Assembly (NCBI GenBank): GCA_017881055.1
Contig: JADGRF010000009.1
Location: 1-64,000, forward strand
DNA length: 64,000 nt
From: Sandaracinaceae bacterium
Lineage (GTDB): Bacteria > Myxococcota_A > Polyangia > Polyangiales > JAFGIB01
Reading direction: 5' to 3'
The number at the start of each line of letters is the position of its first letter. Position 1 is the stretch's first letter. The notes below the pieces were generated by a model. It made no database searches. It was not told where the DNA came from and saw only the letters and a list, made by a program, of their open reading frames with translations. Of the stretch, positions 49,442-61,240 are shown in pieces. Made by a program: the position numbers and the translations under genes.

Positions 49442-50506
49442 TTAGAGTGACCCGGAAAGCGAGACAGTGCCGAAGCCAATGTCCGCATGCATGCTGCCGT
49501 CACTGGCTGCGCCCGTGTCGGTGTGGCTGCCAAGGACGAGCCAAATCACGGCTGCGCCGATCAGCGCGCCAGAGACGGCGTAGTACGCGACGCTGGGCGC
49601 CACGCTGGTGCGGCGCACCGCGCAACGTCCGGCTGCATCCGCATGGGCGCAGTAGCCGCTTCCGGTCAGCAGGCGCACGGTGGTCGCTGAAGCAATCGCA
49701 ACCCCGGACACACCCAGGGCGATCGGCAGAATCACCCAGCCGGGGCCACGCGGATCGCCGGACTGGTTAACCGCGACGGCGCCCTGCGCGCTCGGTGCGA
49801 CCGGCGTCTCGAGCTGCGCCGGCGAGAGTGCAACCCGTACGTCGAGCTTGCGGTCCGCGGCCGGCACGTCGAGCTCCTGCTCGCTCGTGAGGTAGCCATT
49901 CGCTTTCACGCGCAAGCGGTGTGGACCGGGTGTGACCGCCGCGCGATACGGCACCGTCCCGACGGGGCGCTCGTCGAGCTCGAGCTGAGCGCCCTCGGGC
50001 GTACCATCCACGCGAAGCCACGGCCCCGGACCGAGCAGCTGCAACGCTCGCGCTTCCAAGAGAGCTCGTGTGGTGGCGCCGCGAACGTCGCCGGAATCGA
50101 TCTCGGCTTCACCTTCGTACGCGTGAGCATCGCGCGCGAGAAGACGCACCCGCACCTTCGCGACAGCCGTGGTATCGTCGAGCTCGGCGGTCGCGGTCAG
50201 CTCCGCCGCGCCGGCGCGCAAGAGACGGGTCGCGCAGCCGCGATCCTCGCAGCGGTCTCCCGGCAAGCGCTTGGCCCGTGCAGCCTGGAAGTCGACGACT
50301 TCGAGCCCTTGCATCGACAGCGCATCGGTCAGCGCAGCCAGCGCCGCGACCTCGGCCGCGTGCTGATTGCTAGCCATTTGAGTCATGGCCGGCAACGGCA
50401 CGACGATCACCCGCTGAGACTGCGCGCGCGCGAGGCTAGGCGTGCCCGCGCAAAGCAGGAGCGCACTAGTGATCGCCGCTGTGATGAAAGTCCGAGCGCT
50501 CCGCAT
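49442..50506 (-). CDS. Exported PEGA-domain protein
   Basis: The product is 354 residues. A signal peptide (FITAAITSALLLCAGTPSLARA) is followed by an N-terminal domain (~30-160) with a CEDRGC pair. A PEGA repeat lies at ~165-230 (LRVDGTPEGAQLELDERPVG, GPHRLRVKANGYLTSEQELD). Two C-terminal helices follow (WVILPIALGVSGVAIASAT, VAYYAVSGALIGAAVIWLVL). It has the same layout as the downstream neighbour, so the two are probably ancient duplicates. Function unknown; envelope location likely. Confidence 0.8.
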   Translation of the reverse strand: MRSARTFITAAITSALLLCAGTPSLARAQSQRVIVVPLPAMTQMASNQHAAEVAALAALTDALSMQGLEVVDFQAARAKRLPGDRCEDRGCATRLLRAGAAELTATAELDDTTAVAKVRVRLLARDAHAYEGEAEIDSGDVRGATTRALLEARALQLLGPGPWLRVDGTPEGAQLELDERPVGTVPYRAAVTPGPHRLRVKANGYLTSEQELDVPAADRKLDVRVALSPAQLETPVAPSAQGAVAVNQSGDPRGPGWVILPIALGVSGVAIASATTVRLLTGSGYCAHADAAGRCAVRRTSVAPSVAYYAVSGALIGAAVIWLVLGSHTDTGAASDGSMHADIGFGTVSLSGSL

Positions 50507-50598
50507 GTCCAGCCCCGAGGGCGCGGCCGATCGTCACCCACCTGTTTGCGCGGAGCAAGCTCCAAAACCAACACCAAGACCTGTACACTCCGCAGCGA

Positions 50599-52521
<1,923 letters not shown>

Positions 52522-52527
52522 CCGAGT

Positions 52528-53658
52528 TCAGAGCGCTTTTTCGTACACGCGGTACTTCTTGTACAGCTTCGAGCGCATCGAGCGGATCAGCAGGTTCACG
52601 GGCGCGTTGTCTTCCAGCGTCCACGACAGCTCGCCCCACTCCACGCCCAGCTTGCGTCCGCGCTTCTGGATCTCCGCGACCATCGCGAGCGACAACGCGC
52701 CGTAGCGCTTCACGCCACGGAAGTCTTTCTTGATGCCGAGCAAGCACAAGCGCGCCGTCTTCGGCGTCTTCACCTTCAGGCGATACAACAGCTTCGCCCA
52801 CCCGAACGGAAACAGCTTGCCGCCCAGGTCGCGTGCCGCTTCGTTCAAGTTCGGCAGCGCGATGCACATGGCCGCAGGCTGACCGTTGATCTCCGCGATC
52901 AACGACAGCTCCTGTTCCAAGACCAGCTTCAACCCCTCGACGGCCTTCTTGCCCTCGGTGGGCGTGAGCGACACGTGACCCCAGTTGTCGCGCCAAGCGT
53001 CGTCTTGAATGTCGAGCACCAGGCGCAGCTCTTCTTCGATGTTCTTCGGGTTCAGCGTGCGCAGCTTCACTTCCGGCAACGCCAGGATCTCGGCGTGCGC
53101 TTTGGCCGCGCGCGGCGGCAGCTCGTCGACGTCGTAGCGCCAGCAGAACAGGTCCTTCACCTTCGTGAGCCCGCACGCCTCGACGATCGCGCCCTGGTAC
53201 GGCATGTGATGGCTCATCATGATCATGGGCGGCGTATCGAAGCCCTCGACCAAGATGCCGATCTCCTCGTTGATCGAGAGCGACATCGGCCCACGGATGC
53301 GCTTCATGCCACGCGCACGCACCCACGACTCGGCCGCTTGCATCAGCGCCTGGCCAACGGCCGGGTCGTCGATCGTGTCGAAAAATCCGAAGAAGCCGGT
53401 CTCGTCGTTCCAGCGCTTCAAGTGCTCTTGATCGACCTGCGCCGAGATGCGGCCGGCGAGCTTGCCGTCTTTCCACGCGGTGAAGAACGTGACCTCGGCG
53501 TGCTCGAAGAACGCGTTCTTGCTCGGCGAGAGCTGCTCCTTCGCCATGAAGTCGAGCGCTGGAATCCAGACCTTGTCGTTGCCGAACACGACGTGCGGCA
53601 CGCGGATGAAGTCGTTCAGGTCGCGTCCGGGTGCGTGCTGTCGAATCTCGATCGCCAT
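52528..53658 (-). CDS. GNAT-like acyltransferase-fold protein
   Basis: The product is 376 residues, soluble. It has the pattern of large GNAT-fold proteins common in Myxococcota and Bacteroidetes (N-terminal domain with FFTAWKDGKLAGRISAQVDQ, RGPMSLSINEEIGILVEGFD, MMSHHMPYQGAIVEACGL, C-terminal DFRGVKRYGALSLAMVAE). The acceptor substrate is unknown. ATG 53658 lies 28 bases after the fumC stop, so the gene is probably co-transcribed with fumC. Its stop is 7 bases from the convergent kinase gene stop. Confidence 0.8.
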   Translation of the reverse strand: MAIEIRQHAPGRDLNDFIRVPHVVFGNDKVWIPALDFMAKEQLSPSKNAFFEHAEVTFFTAWKDGKLAGRISAQVDQEHLKRWNDETGFFGFFDTIDDPAVGQALMQAAESWVRARGMKRIRGPMSLSINEEIGILVEGFDTPPMIMMSHHMPYQGAIVEACGLTKVKDLFCWRYDVDELPPRAAKAHAEILALPEVKLRTLNPKNIEEELRLVLDIQDDAWRDNWGHVSLTPTEGKKAVEGLKLVLEQELSLIAEINGQPAAMCIALPNLNEAARDLGGKLFPFGWAKLLYRLKVKTPKTARLCLLGIKKDFRGVKRYGALSLAMVAEIQKRGRKLGVEWGELSWTLEDNAPVNLLIRSMRSKLYKKYRVYEKAL

Positions 53659-53686
53659 GTGCAGTGCCTTTAGCGCGGTCGCGTTC

Positions 53687-55114
53687 CTATTTCAACTTGA
53701 GCGGCCCGACCATCTCTTCGGGTCGCACCGCCAGATCGAACTCTTCGCCTGACAGAAGCCCGAGCTCGATCACCGCTTCACGCAACGTGCCGCCAGTCTT
53801 GTGCGCGTGCTTGGCGACCTTCGCGGCGTTGTCGTAGCCAATCTTCGGGTTGAGCGCGGTCACGAGCATCAGCGAGTTGCGCAAGTTCTTCTCGAGCACC
53901 GCGCGGTTGGGCTCGATGCCCTGCGCGCAGTGGTGCTCGAAGCTCTCGCAGGCATCCGCGAGCAGCTGCACCGACTGCAAGAAGTTGTAGGCGATCACGG
54001 GCTTGAACACGTTCAGCTCGAAATTGCCCTGACTGCCCGCGAAGCCGATGGTGGCGTCGTTGCCGAAGACCTGGCACGCGACCATGGTCATCGCTTCGCA
54101 CTGCGTCGGGTTCACTTTGCCCGGCATGATCGAGGAGCCCGGCTCGTTCTCCGGAATCGTGATCTCGCCGATGCCCGAGCGCGGACCCGAGGCGAGCCAG
54201 CGCACGTCGTTCGCGATCTTCATGCACGCCGCCGCCAGCTGCTTCAGCGCGCCGCTCGCGGCGATGAAGCCATCGTGGCAGGCGAGCGCTTGGAACTTGT
54301 TCGGGGCCGAGCTGAACTGCGTGCCAGCGATCTCGGTGATCTTCTTCGCCGCCACCTCGCCGTAGCGCGGATGCGCATTGAGACCCGTCCCGACCGCTGT
54401 GCCACCGATGGCCAGCTCGCGCAGCTGCGGCAGCGTGACCTCGATCGACTTCACCGCGTTGTCGAGCTGCGCTACCCAGCCGCTGATCTCCTGACCGAGC
54501 GTGACCGGCGTTGCGTCCTGCAGATGGGTGCGGCCGATCTTGATGATCCCCATGTACTCGTCGGCCTTCTTGGCCAGCGTGTCGCGCAGCGGCTTGATGC
54601 GCGGCAAGAGGTAGTTCTCGACGCGCATGACCGCCGCGATGTGCATGGCTGTCGGGAACGTGTCGTTGCTCGACTGCGACTTGTTGACGTGATCGTTCGG
54701 ATGCACGGGCTTCTTGCTGCCCAGCTCACCGCCGGCCATTTCGATCGCGCGGTTCGAGATCACCTCGTTCACGTTCATGTTCGACTGCGTGCCCGAGCCG
54801 GTCTGCCACACGACCAGCGGGAAGTGGTCGTCGAGCTTGCCGGCGATCACTTCGTCGGCGGCGCGCGCGATCAGCTCGGCGGTCTTCGCATCGAGCACGC
54901 CGAGCTCGGCGTTAGCCTGCGCGGCACCCTTCTTCAGGATCCCAAACGCCTTGACGAGCTCGAGCGGCATGCGCTCCCAGCCGATCTTGAAGTGGATCAT
55001 CGAGCGAGCCGTCTGAGCGCCATAATACTTGTCGCTCGGGACCTCGATCGGACCCATCGAATCGGTCTCAATGCGCGTGGTCGTTGCCGTGGTCGTTCCG
55101 GTATCCCTGCCCAT
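53687..55114 (-). CDS. fumC: Class II fumarate hydratase
   Basis: The product is 475 residues. The fumarase/aspartase signature [16 protein letters not shown], the active-site region [32 protein letters not shown] and [16 protein letters not shown] are all present. It hydrates fumarate to malate, the step after SdhCAB in the TCA cycle. ATG 55114 gives a Thr-rich 18-residue lead before [16 protein letters not shown], so a later start (ATG at residue 20) is also possible. It lies head to head with the large secreted fusion gene. Confidence 0.96.
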   Translation of the reverse strand: MGRDTGTTTATTTRIETDSMGPIEVPSDKYYGAQTARSMIHFKIGWERMPLELVKAFGILKKGAAQANAELGVLDAKTAELIARAADEVIAGKLDDHFPLVVWQTGSGTQSNMNVNEVISNRAIEMAGGELGSKKPVHPNDHVNKSQSSNDTFPTAMHIAAVMRVENYLLPRIKPLRDTLAKKADEYMGIIKIGRTHLQDATPVTLGQEISGWVAQLDNAVKSIEVTLPQLRELAIGGTAVGTGLNAHPRYGEVAAKKITEIAGTQFSSAPNKFQALACHDGFIAASGALKQLAAACMKIANDVRWLASGPRSGIGEITIPENEPGSSIMPGKVNPTQCEAMTMVACQVFGNDATIGFAGSQGNFELNVFKPVIAYNFLQSVQLLADACESFEHHCAQGIEPNRAVLEKNLRNSLMLVTALNPKIGYDNAAKVAKHAHKTGGTLREAVIELGLLSGEEFDLAVRPEEMVGPLKLK

Positions 55115-55280
55115 GACGAAAACCTCGCTGTACGAACCCCGCGGAGTGCCTGAAGCAGAGCGCCAGGTCTCGGGGTCGGGGAGTGTGCCACAAATCCCAC
55201 CGGTCGAGGACAAGGTCTCTCGCTCGTGTGCGATCCATTGGAATGCCGGACCGAGCGCGCTACATGATGCGCGCCGACTC

Positions 55281-58148
55281 ATGGCCATCGCGAATCGCCC
55301 GCCCCTCGCCTTTCTCGTCTTGCTGCTGACAGCGGCAGTGCCGTCCAGCGTCGGGCGCGCCGCGCCCGCAAAGCCGACGCCCAGCACAAGTGAGCTGCGC
55401 AGCCAGATCAGCGCGGTCGCAGCAAATACGAAGCTGCCGCAAGGTGCGATCGAGAGCCTCGGCTACCAGCTCGACGTCGCCGATCGGATCGAGCACACGT
55501 TCGCCCCGCAGTCGGAGGCGTGGCGCGCGCGCGCCGCGCGGATGATCGAGACCGCCAAGCAGGGGCGCGACCCGTTCGTGGAAGCGCGCGCTCAGATCCT
55601 CATGCGGGGCTACGTCTCGCCGATCTCACGCGCGCGCCAGGGCTACGCGATCAGCCTGCCGAAGGACTACGACCCAACGCGCGCGTACCCGTTGATGATC
55701 ACGCTGCACGGTGGCTCGGCCAACGGCAACTTGTTTCTGGGCGTCGTGCTCGGCAACAACATGAACTGGAAAGAGTACGACGCGCACCTGTGGGACGAGT
55801 TCTCGCCGCGCGTCGCCTCGAACTTCATCATGGTCGCGCCCGATGGCTTCGGCCAAGTGCTGTGGCGCTTCATGGGCGAGCAAGACGTGCTGGACGTGAT
55901 CGCCGACGTCGAGAAGCACTACCGCGTCGACGAAGATCGCGTGGTGCTGCTCGGGCTCTCGAACGGCGGGGTCGGCGCGTACAGCCTCGGCATGCGCCAC
56001 GCGTCGCTGTTCAGCGCGGTGCTCGCCATCGCGGGTGCGCCGAGCTGGATGCAATACGTCGGCGGCGCGATCGATCCGCTGCAGACCGAGCAGCTGCGTC
56101 CGCTGTCGGCCATGTCGCTGGCCGAGAACGCCATCAATACGGACTTTCGCTACTTCCACGGCCACGTGGACCCCGGGCCGATGCATCCGGCGTTCGTGGA
56201 GGAGTTCGGCAAGCAGATCGCCACGCTCGGCGTTCCTTATAAGGAGAAGTGGTTCGACGCCGGCCACGACCTGCTCAACTTGGTGCTGCGCAACGGCCGT
56301 CTGTTCGGTGAGCTGGAAAAGGTCGTGCGTAACCGGCACCCGAAGGAAGTGCGCGTGGTCACGGGCGACTACCGCGCCAACCGTCAGCACTGGGTCACCG
56401 TCACCGGCATCGAGCGCTTCCCTGCTCTGGCCCGCGTGCGCGCCGTGGACACGGATGCGCGCGTGCACGTCGAGACCAGCAACACGACGTCGCTCACGCT
56501 CGACTTGGATGACGCGCCGCTGACGGCGACTGATCACGGGTCGCACGGGTCGCACGGGTCGCACGTGGCGCGCGTGCCGCGCGTGGCAATCGAGATCGAC
56601 GGCCAAGTCGTCTACGACGGCGCGCGTGCCGCGCTCGCTAGCCCTGTCTCGCTCACGCGCAGCGCGGGTCACTGGCAACTCGGCGCTCCTGCGATCGCGA
56701 GCGGCAAGCTGCAGAAGAAGCTCGGCTTGTCGGGCCCGCTGACCGACGCCTACTACGACGCGATGCTGCACGTGTACGGCACCGCGATTCCGGAGCAGAC
56801 CGACGCGTTGCGCAAAGCGGCGCAGGCCGGCGCGCACGGCTGGCCGCTCTGGTTGTGGCGCGTCGATCAGGAAGTGCTGGCCGATACGGAGCTGACCGAC
56901 GAGCAGCTGCATACCCATCACGTGGTCCTGTACGGAACGCCGGGCAGCAACCGCGTGCTGTCGCGGATCGAGAAGCAACTACCCATTCACGTCGAGGCCG
57001 ACGCGGTGGTCGTCGGCCCCGAGCGCTACACGGGCAAAGAGGTCGGCACGCGCTTCATCTACCCGAACCCACTCGCACCCGAGCGCTACGTGATCGTGCA
57101 GGCTGCGGTGACGACCGCCGGCGTGGCGGCGGGCAATCAGCTCCCGGACTTCATCCCCGACTACGTGGTCTACGATCAGAGAGCCACGCGCACGCGCTCG
57201 CGCCTGGTGTTCGACAGCAACCATCCGCCGCTGGCGCTCGGCGTGTTCGATCAGCAGTGGCGCCTGGACCCGACGCACACCCAGAGCGCGATGCGTGCGG
57301 CAGCCGCCAACGCAAAGCTTCCGCAGCAGCATGGACCCGCGCTGCCCGCGCCGCGCCTCGCGAGCCACATCCCCGATGGCAACGACCCCGAGAGCGCGAA
57401 GACCGACCACTACCGCTCGCACTTGCCCGTGCCGGTCGCACCTGCCCTGCCGCCGCTGCCGACCAAGTTTTCAACTGACGCAACGAGCGTCACGGGCAAG
57501 GCCGCGCGCGAGATCGCGCGACGCGTCCAGACGTTCACGAACTACCGTGCGACCATCGCAGGCGCCGCGTGGACGCTCGACGACACTGCCGTCTGGTCGG
57601 TCCGCGACGACGCAGCGTGCCTGCGCGAGCTGGACAGTCTCGGCGTACACGTGAAGGCCTACAGCGGCGCGCTGCCGACTCCGGTCGCGGTGCCGCTGCG
57701 CATCGTGGGTGACGTCGATGGCGTGACGTTCGTGATGATGCACGCAGGCGCAGGCGGGGTCGTGTCGTGCGAGCTCGCCGCGCGCTTGGCCGTGGTCGCG
57801 CAGGTCGTCAAAGCCCACGGCGTGCACACGGTCTACGTGCTGAGCGCGTACCGCGATCACCCGTACCCGAGCTTTCACACGCTGGGACTCGCGCTCGATC
57901 TCGCGCGCTTCGACACCGACGCCGCCCAGTTGATTGTGAAAACCGATTTCATCATCGATCACGAGCACGAAACCTGCGACGGGCCTGCGCCCGCGACTGA
58001 AAAAGCCCGCACGCTGCGCGCGATCGCCTGCGATCTCGCGGCCACGCACCATTTTTCCTCGGTGCTCACGCCCAATTACAACGTGGGCCATCGTGATCAC
58101 TTCCATCTCGACGTCCGGCCCGACGATCCACGCTTGTTCCTGCGCTGA
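55281..58148 (+). CDS. Secreted fusion: alpha/beta-hydrolase (esterase) plus M15/extensin-like peptidase domain
   Basis: The product is 955 residues. A signal peptide ([18 protein letters not shown]) is followed by an alpha/beta-hydrolase domain (~100-330) with [13 protein letters not shown] and the nucleophile elbow GLSNGGVG (Ser227), like PHB-depolymerase/feruloyl-esterase types. The middle carries a GSHGSHGSH repeat. The last ~170 residues are an M15/extensin-like peptidase domain: [11 protein letters not shown] (SxHxxGxAxD; H866, D873) and HRDHFHLDV near the end, the zinc ligands of VanY-type D,D-carboxypeptidases. Start ATG 55281; the frame is open further upstream across the fumC start. 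Both active sites appear intact. Confidence 0.85.
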   Translation: MAIANRPPLAFLVLLLTAAVPSSVGRAAPAKPTPSTSELRSQISAVAANTKLPQGAIESLGYQLDVADRIEHTFAPQSEAWRARAARMIETAKQGRDPFVEARAQILMRGYVSPISRARQGYAISLPKDYDPTRAYPLMITLHGGSANGNLFLGVVLGNNMNWKEYDAHLWDEFSPRVASNFIMVAPDGFGQVLWRFMGEQDVLDVIADVEKHYRVDEDRVVLLGLSNGGVGAYSLGMRHASLFSAVLAIAGAPSWMQYVGGAIDPLQTEQLRPLSAMSLAENAINTDFRYFHGHVDPGPMHPAFVEEFGKQIATLGVPYKEKWFDAGHDLLNLVLRNGRLFGELEKVVRNRHPKEVRVVTGDYRANRQHWVTVTGIERFPALARVRAVDTDARVHVETSNTTSLTLDLDDAPLTATDHGSHGSHGSHVARVPRVAIEIDGQVVYDGARAALASPVSLTRSAGHWQLGAPAIASGKLQKKLGLSGPLTDAYYDAMLHVYGTAIPEQTDALRKAAQAGAHGWPLWLWRVDQEVLADTELTDEQLHTHHVVLYGTPGSNRVLSRIEKQLPIHVEADAVVVGPERYTGKEVGTRFIYPNPLAPERYVIVQAAVTTAGVAAGNQLPDFIPDYVVYDQRATRTRSRLVFDSNHPPLALGVFDQQWRLDPTHTQSAMRAAAANAKLPQQHGPALPAPRLASHIPDGNDPESAKTDHYRSHLPVPVAPALPPLPTKFSTDATSVTGKAAREIARRVQTFTNYRATIAGAAWTLDDTAVWSVRDDAACLRELDSLGVHVKAYSGALPTPVAVPLRIVGDVDGVTFVMMHAGAGGVVSCELAARLAVVAQVVKAHGVHTVYVLSAYRDHPYPSFHTLGLALDLARFDTDAAQLIVKTDFIIDHEHETCDGPAPATEKARTLRAIACDLAATHHFSSVLTPNYNVGHRDHFHLDVRPDDPRLFLR

Positions 58149-58201
58149 GGCGCTGGCACAGTGGGCCCCTGATGCGACCTGCTTTTTGCGGAGGCCTTCC
58201 T

Positions 58202-59188
58202 ATGATTCGACTCGCGCGCCTATTGCGCCCACTGCAGCTGACAGCGGCGGTCCTGCTCGTCTCGGCTTGTGGAAGCACTAAAAACCCCGCCAACGCAGCT
58301 TGCGTGAACGGCATCTGCGGCACCGCCGGCAACGGCGGCGCAGGTGGCAACGGCTCTAGCGGCAACGGCGGCGCGGGTGGCAACGGCTCTAGCGGCAACG
58401 GCGGCGCGGGTGGCAACGGCTCTAGCGGCAACGGCGGCGCGGGTGGCAACGGCTCTAGCGGCAACGGCGGCGCGGGCGGCAACGGCTCTAGCGGCAACGG
58501 CGGCGCGGGCGGCAGCGGCGGACCGAGCTGCGTGGCCGGCGCGAACTGTCAGGAATCCTGGACCTGCACGCCCTGGCAAACCGCGGGCACGCCGAAGCAC
58601 GGGCAGGCCAGCGGCGACAACGCCGGCACGCGCACCTGCACGGATGCCTGCAGCTGCGGCACCACCAAGAGCAAGCCGACGGAGAGCGTCACGCTCCTCC
58701 CGCTCGACTTCGACTTCTATCAATGCTCGGTCGAGCCTGTGCTCGACAAGTTCTGCGCGCAGATGGGCTGTCACGGCACCGAGACTGGTCGCGCCCTGCG
58801 CATCTACGCCCGCGGCAAGTTGCGCCACGCCGGCGAGAACTGGACCTACGACGGCTGCCTGCAGACCAACGTGCACATCACGTCCGACTCGTGCATCGGC
58901 TCGGTCGAGTGCGGTTGCTACCTCCTGCCGCATTCCGACACCGAGTGGCAGCGCAACTACGACGCAGCGCGCGCGTTCGCGCTCGATGCGACCGGCACGA
59001 AGCTCGCCAACATGGATAACTCCGAGCTGCTCAAGCAGCCGGTGAGGGACGGTGGGCTCGCGCATGCGGGCATCCACATCTTCACCAAGGCCGGCGCCGA
59101 CTACGCGACGATCAAGACCTGGCTGACGGGCACAGGCAAGACAGGCCCGGGCACGGGCTGCAACAACACGGCTCAACAGTCGAACTGA
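58202..59188 (+). CDS. Gly-rich lipoprotein with CX4CH variant heme motif (module gene A)
   Basis: The product is 328 residues. Lipobox LVSAC at residue ~23. A repeat-encoded Gly/Asn/Ser linker spans ~45-105. The C-terminal domain contains YQCSVEPVLDKFCAQMGCHG with C185-x4-C190-H191, then RALRIYARGKLRHAG, and near the end ELLKQPVRDGG, HAGIHIFTKAGADYATIKTWL. This resembles planctomycete-type cytochrome domains (VQPIL..CxxCHG) with two extra residues in the heme motif. Extra Cys pairs suggest disulfides. GGAGG at 58190-58194 precedes ATG 58202. It is paired with the CXXCH gene that follows. Confidence 0.78.
   Translation: MIRLARLLRPLQLTAAVLLVSACGSTKNPANAACVNGICGTAGNGGAGGNGSSGNGGAGGNGSSGNGGAGGNGSSGNGGAGGNGSSGNGGAGGNGSSGNGGAGGSGGPSCVAGANCQESWTCTPWQTAGTPKHGQASGDNAGTRTCTDACSCGTTKSKPTESVTLLPLDFDFYQCSVEPVLDKFCAQMGCHGTETGRALRIYARGKLRHAGENWTYDGCLQTNVHITSDSCIGSVECGCYLLPHSDTEWQRNYDAARAFALDATGTKLANMDNSELLKQPVRDGGLAHAGIHIFTKAGADYATIKTWLTGTGKTGPGTGCNNTAQQSN
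58346..58510 (+). repeat. Five tandem 33-bp repeats inside the lipoprotein gene
   Basis: Five near-identical 33-base units encode GNGSSGNGGAG each. They keep the frame and form a flexible linker between the lipid anchor and the CX4CH domain. Copy number probably varies between strains. Confidence 0.9.
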
Positions 59189-59190
59189 GG

Positions 59191-59937
59191 ATGACCATGA
59201 AAAACCCCACCCTCACGCGCCTCTCCACCGCCGGTCTGATCGTGCTGGCGATCAGCATGTACGCAGGCGTCTCGCACGCCTTCCCGTCGCACACGTTCTG
59301 GCACGCCGCGGCGAGCGGCGCTTCGGGCTCGGCTGGCACGCGCCCCGGTGCAGACGGCATCTACTACACGGGTGGCACGACCGACTACGGAATGAAGTGC
59401 TCGCACTGCCACATCAACAACAAGCAGCAGCAAGGCTCGGTCTCGATCACGGTCGTGCCGACACCAGGCTGGCAGAGCGTCAGCGGCAGCGACGGATACA
59501 AGCCCGGAATGCAGTACATGGTCACGGTTAACCTGGTCGGCGCCCACCTCGGCGCCGCAATGGACGATCAGAACGGCATGAACCTGACGATCGAAGACGC
59601 CAACGGCGCGGTCGCCGGCGTCTTCACGGCCAGTATCGGCAGCAGCTCCAGCGCTGCCGCGTGCGGCACCGGAACGGCCGCGGATCCGAAGCCGTCGGGC
59701 CAACCAACCCAGGGACAGAGCACTGTCATCTACGGCAACTGCCACGGCGTTCTGGGCCTCGAACACGAAGCCGACGGCAACGCGCGCACCTCGTGGACCT
59801 TCAGCTGGACAGCGCCCGCCGCCGGCACCGGTGACGTAACGATCTTCGTCGGCGCCGTCGACGGAGACCACGACGGCACGAGCAGCCTCGACGACGACGT
59901 AGCCGAAGCCTCGATCGTCCTCAAAGAAGGCGCTTGA
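59191..59937 (+). CDS. Exported CXXCH protein with Reeler/choice-of-anchor-V-like domain (module gene B)
   Basis: The product is 248 residues. A signal peptide (RLSTAGLIVLAISMYAGVSHA) ends near residue 30. A single canonical heme motif C70-SH-C73-H74 is followed by a beta-sandwich with YKPGMQYMVTVNLVGAHLG, TSWTFSWTAPAAGTGDVTIF and VGAVDGDHDGTSS. This is the pattern of Reeler-like/choice-of-anchor-V domains. A mono-heme exported cytochrome is inferred. It starts 2 bases after the gene A stop and is clearly paralogous to the convergent gene at 59994-60668. Confidence 0.78.
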   Translation: MTMKNPTLTRLSTAGLIVLAISMYAGVSHAFPSHTFWHAAASGASGSAGTRPGADGIYYTGGTTDYGMKCSHCHINNKQQQGSVSITVVPTPGWQSVSGSDGYKPGMQYMVTVNLVGAHLGAAMDDQNGMNLTIEDANGAVAGVFTASIGSSSSAAACGTGTAADPKPSGQPTQGQSTVIYGNCHGVLGLEHEADGNARTSWTFSWTAPAAGTGDVTIFVGAVDGDHDGTSSLDDDVAEASIVLKEGA

Positions 59938-59993
59938 CCCGAAACAGTGGCGCCTGGACCGCGATCCGCGTCTCACGGGCCACGCGTCACTCG

Positions 59994-60668
59994 TTACTTG
60001 CCTTCGTGCACGAGCACTTCCGCCGTGTAGACATCGTCGTCGAAGGGGTCGGTGCGCGTGCTGTTCGGGCCGCCGGCGGCGCCGTTTCCGTCGACTACGC
60101 CGAGCGAGAACGTGACGTTGCCACGGCCCTTGGCCGGTGCGGTCCACGAGAACGTCCAGTCGGTCTCGCCTGGCGTCTGGCCGGCATCGCCTAGCGCCAC
60201 GATCTCGCCCGCGGAGTTGGTGCGGATGAAGAACTTCTGCGCGGAGGCATTGATGATGCTGCCCGCAGCGGCGCCTTTGGCGTCGAGCGCGCGAAACATG
60301 AAGCTGTTGTAGTTCGAGCGGGGCGAATCGAGCCCCTTGGTTTCCATCACGATGTGCAGCGTGAAGTCGTAGGTCTGCCCGGGCGTGTACTTGAAGTCGT
60401 TGAAGAGCGACGTCGTAAAGCTCACCTTGAGCTTGCCCGGCGCTTTGATGTGACAGGCGGCACACGTCCAGCCGTGATCGCTCTGCGCGCCCGAGTAGAA
60501 CGTGCCGCCACCACCACCGCTGTCGGGGCTGTCGTCGAAGGTTTTCGCTGCGTGGAATGCGCGGGCGACCGGCGCATGCAGGGCGTCTTCGAAGACGAGA
60601 CCACCGAGCGCGACGAGAGCGCCGATCGTGCTGAAACCCGAGACCAGCGCGTGGCTCTTGCGCTTCAT
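59994..60668 (-). CDS. Exported CXXCH protein with Reeler/choice-of-anchor-V-like domain (module gene B')
   Basis: The product is 224 residues. An N-terminal hydrophobic signal (STIGALVALGGLVF) is followed by C69-AA-C72-H73 in HGWTCAACHIK. A sandwich domain then follows (FKYTPGQTYDFTLHIV, TDWTFSWTAPAKGRGNVTFS, LGVVDGNGAAGG). It shares the motifs and order of the protein at 59191-59937. The ATG at 60668 overlaps the stop of gene A' (ATGA). It is the last gene of the DUF4266-DUF3570-A'-B' operon and converges on gene B. Confidence 0.78.
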   Translation of the reverse strand: MKRKSHALVSGFSTIGALVALGGLVFEDALHAPVARAFHAAKTFDDSPDSGGGGGTFYSGAQSDHGWTCAACHIKAPGKLKVSFTTSLFNDFKYTPGQTYDFTLHIVMETKGLDSPRSNYNSFMFRALDAKGAAAGSIINASAQKFFIRTNSAGEIVALGDAGQTPGETDWTFSWTAPAKGRGNVTFSLGVVDGNGAAGGPNSTRTDPFDDDVYTAEVLVHEGK

Positions 60669-61240
60669 AGGCCTGCATCTCCCGAAGTGGCGGAGTCGAT
60701 GGTTCCGGCGTCGAGCAGCGCGGCAAAGCGCACCTTGCACTGCGGATCATCCTGCCAGCTCGTGCCCTTCACCCACTTCTGCAGCACGGCGTAGTCTGGA
60801 TCTTTCGCATCCGTGAACACGTTGCCCTTGCCGAAGAGCGTCGCACCGCGATGGAAGTAGCCGCCGATCTTCTGATCGAGCGGCTTCATGACCAGCAAGC
60901 TCTTCTCCGGGTGCCCGAACGCCACCATCGCCCGCGCCGCCAAGTAGTTGCGATGGAGCTCGTCAGGCGTGAGCGGCGAGTTGCGTGTGTCTTCGTCGCC
61001 ACCGTAACGCAGGCGGTTACGCGCGTAGATGCGTAGGTAGCGATCGCCGGAGCCGTGGCACAAGAACATCGAGCAGCTCTTTGTCAGGATCGGCTGCACC
61101 TTGCACTCGAAGTAGATCGGATCGACGCCGGCCGGGACGCCCTTGGCGTCGAGCTTCTGGGCACAGCCAACGAGCGAAACGCAGCCAACGGCTGCGGCTG
61201 CCGCCAGCGTCAAGAGGGTCCGTAGCTCGAGCGAACGCAT
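60665..61240 (-). CDS. Lipoprotein with CX4CH variant heme motif (module gene A')
   Basis: The product is 191 residues. The lipoprotein signal ends at VGCVSLVGC (acylated Cys20 or Cys26). FECKVQPILTKSCSMFLCHG contains C56-x4-C61-H62. YLRIYARNRLRYGGDEDTR parallels RALRIYARGKLRHAG of gene A, and SLLVMKPLDQK with DYAVLQKWVKG parallels the end of gene A. It lacks the Gly-rich linker of A. The ATG at 61240 overlaps the DUF3570 stop by one base, and the stop overlaps the B' start. Confidence 0.8.
   Translation of the reverse strand: MRSLELRTLLTLAAAAAVGCVSLVGCAQKLDAKGVPAGVDPIYFECKVQPILTKSCSMFLCHGSGDRYLRIYARNRLRYGGDEDTRNSPLTPDELHRNYLAARAMVAFGHPEKSLLVMKPLDQKIGGYFHRGATLFGKGNVFTDAKDPDYAVLQKWVKGTSWQDDPQCKVRFAALLDAGTIDSATSGDAGL

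Noticed and set aside
55029-55280. Upstream extension of the esterase-peptidase fusion
   Set aside because: It is antisense to the start of fumC and would place the signal peptide 84 residues inside the protein.
58346-58510. CRISPR-like array
   Set aside because: The repeats are contiguous with no spacers, keep the reading frame, and encode a Gly/Ser/Asn linker.
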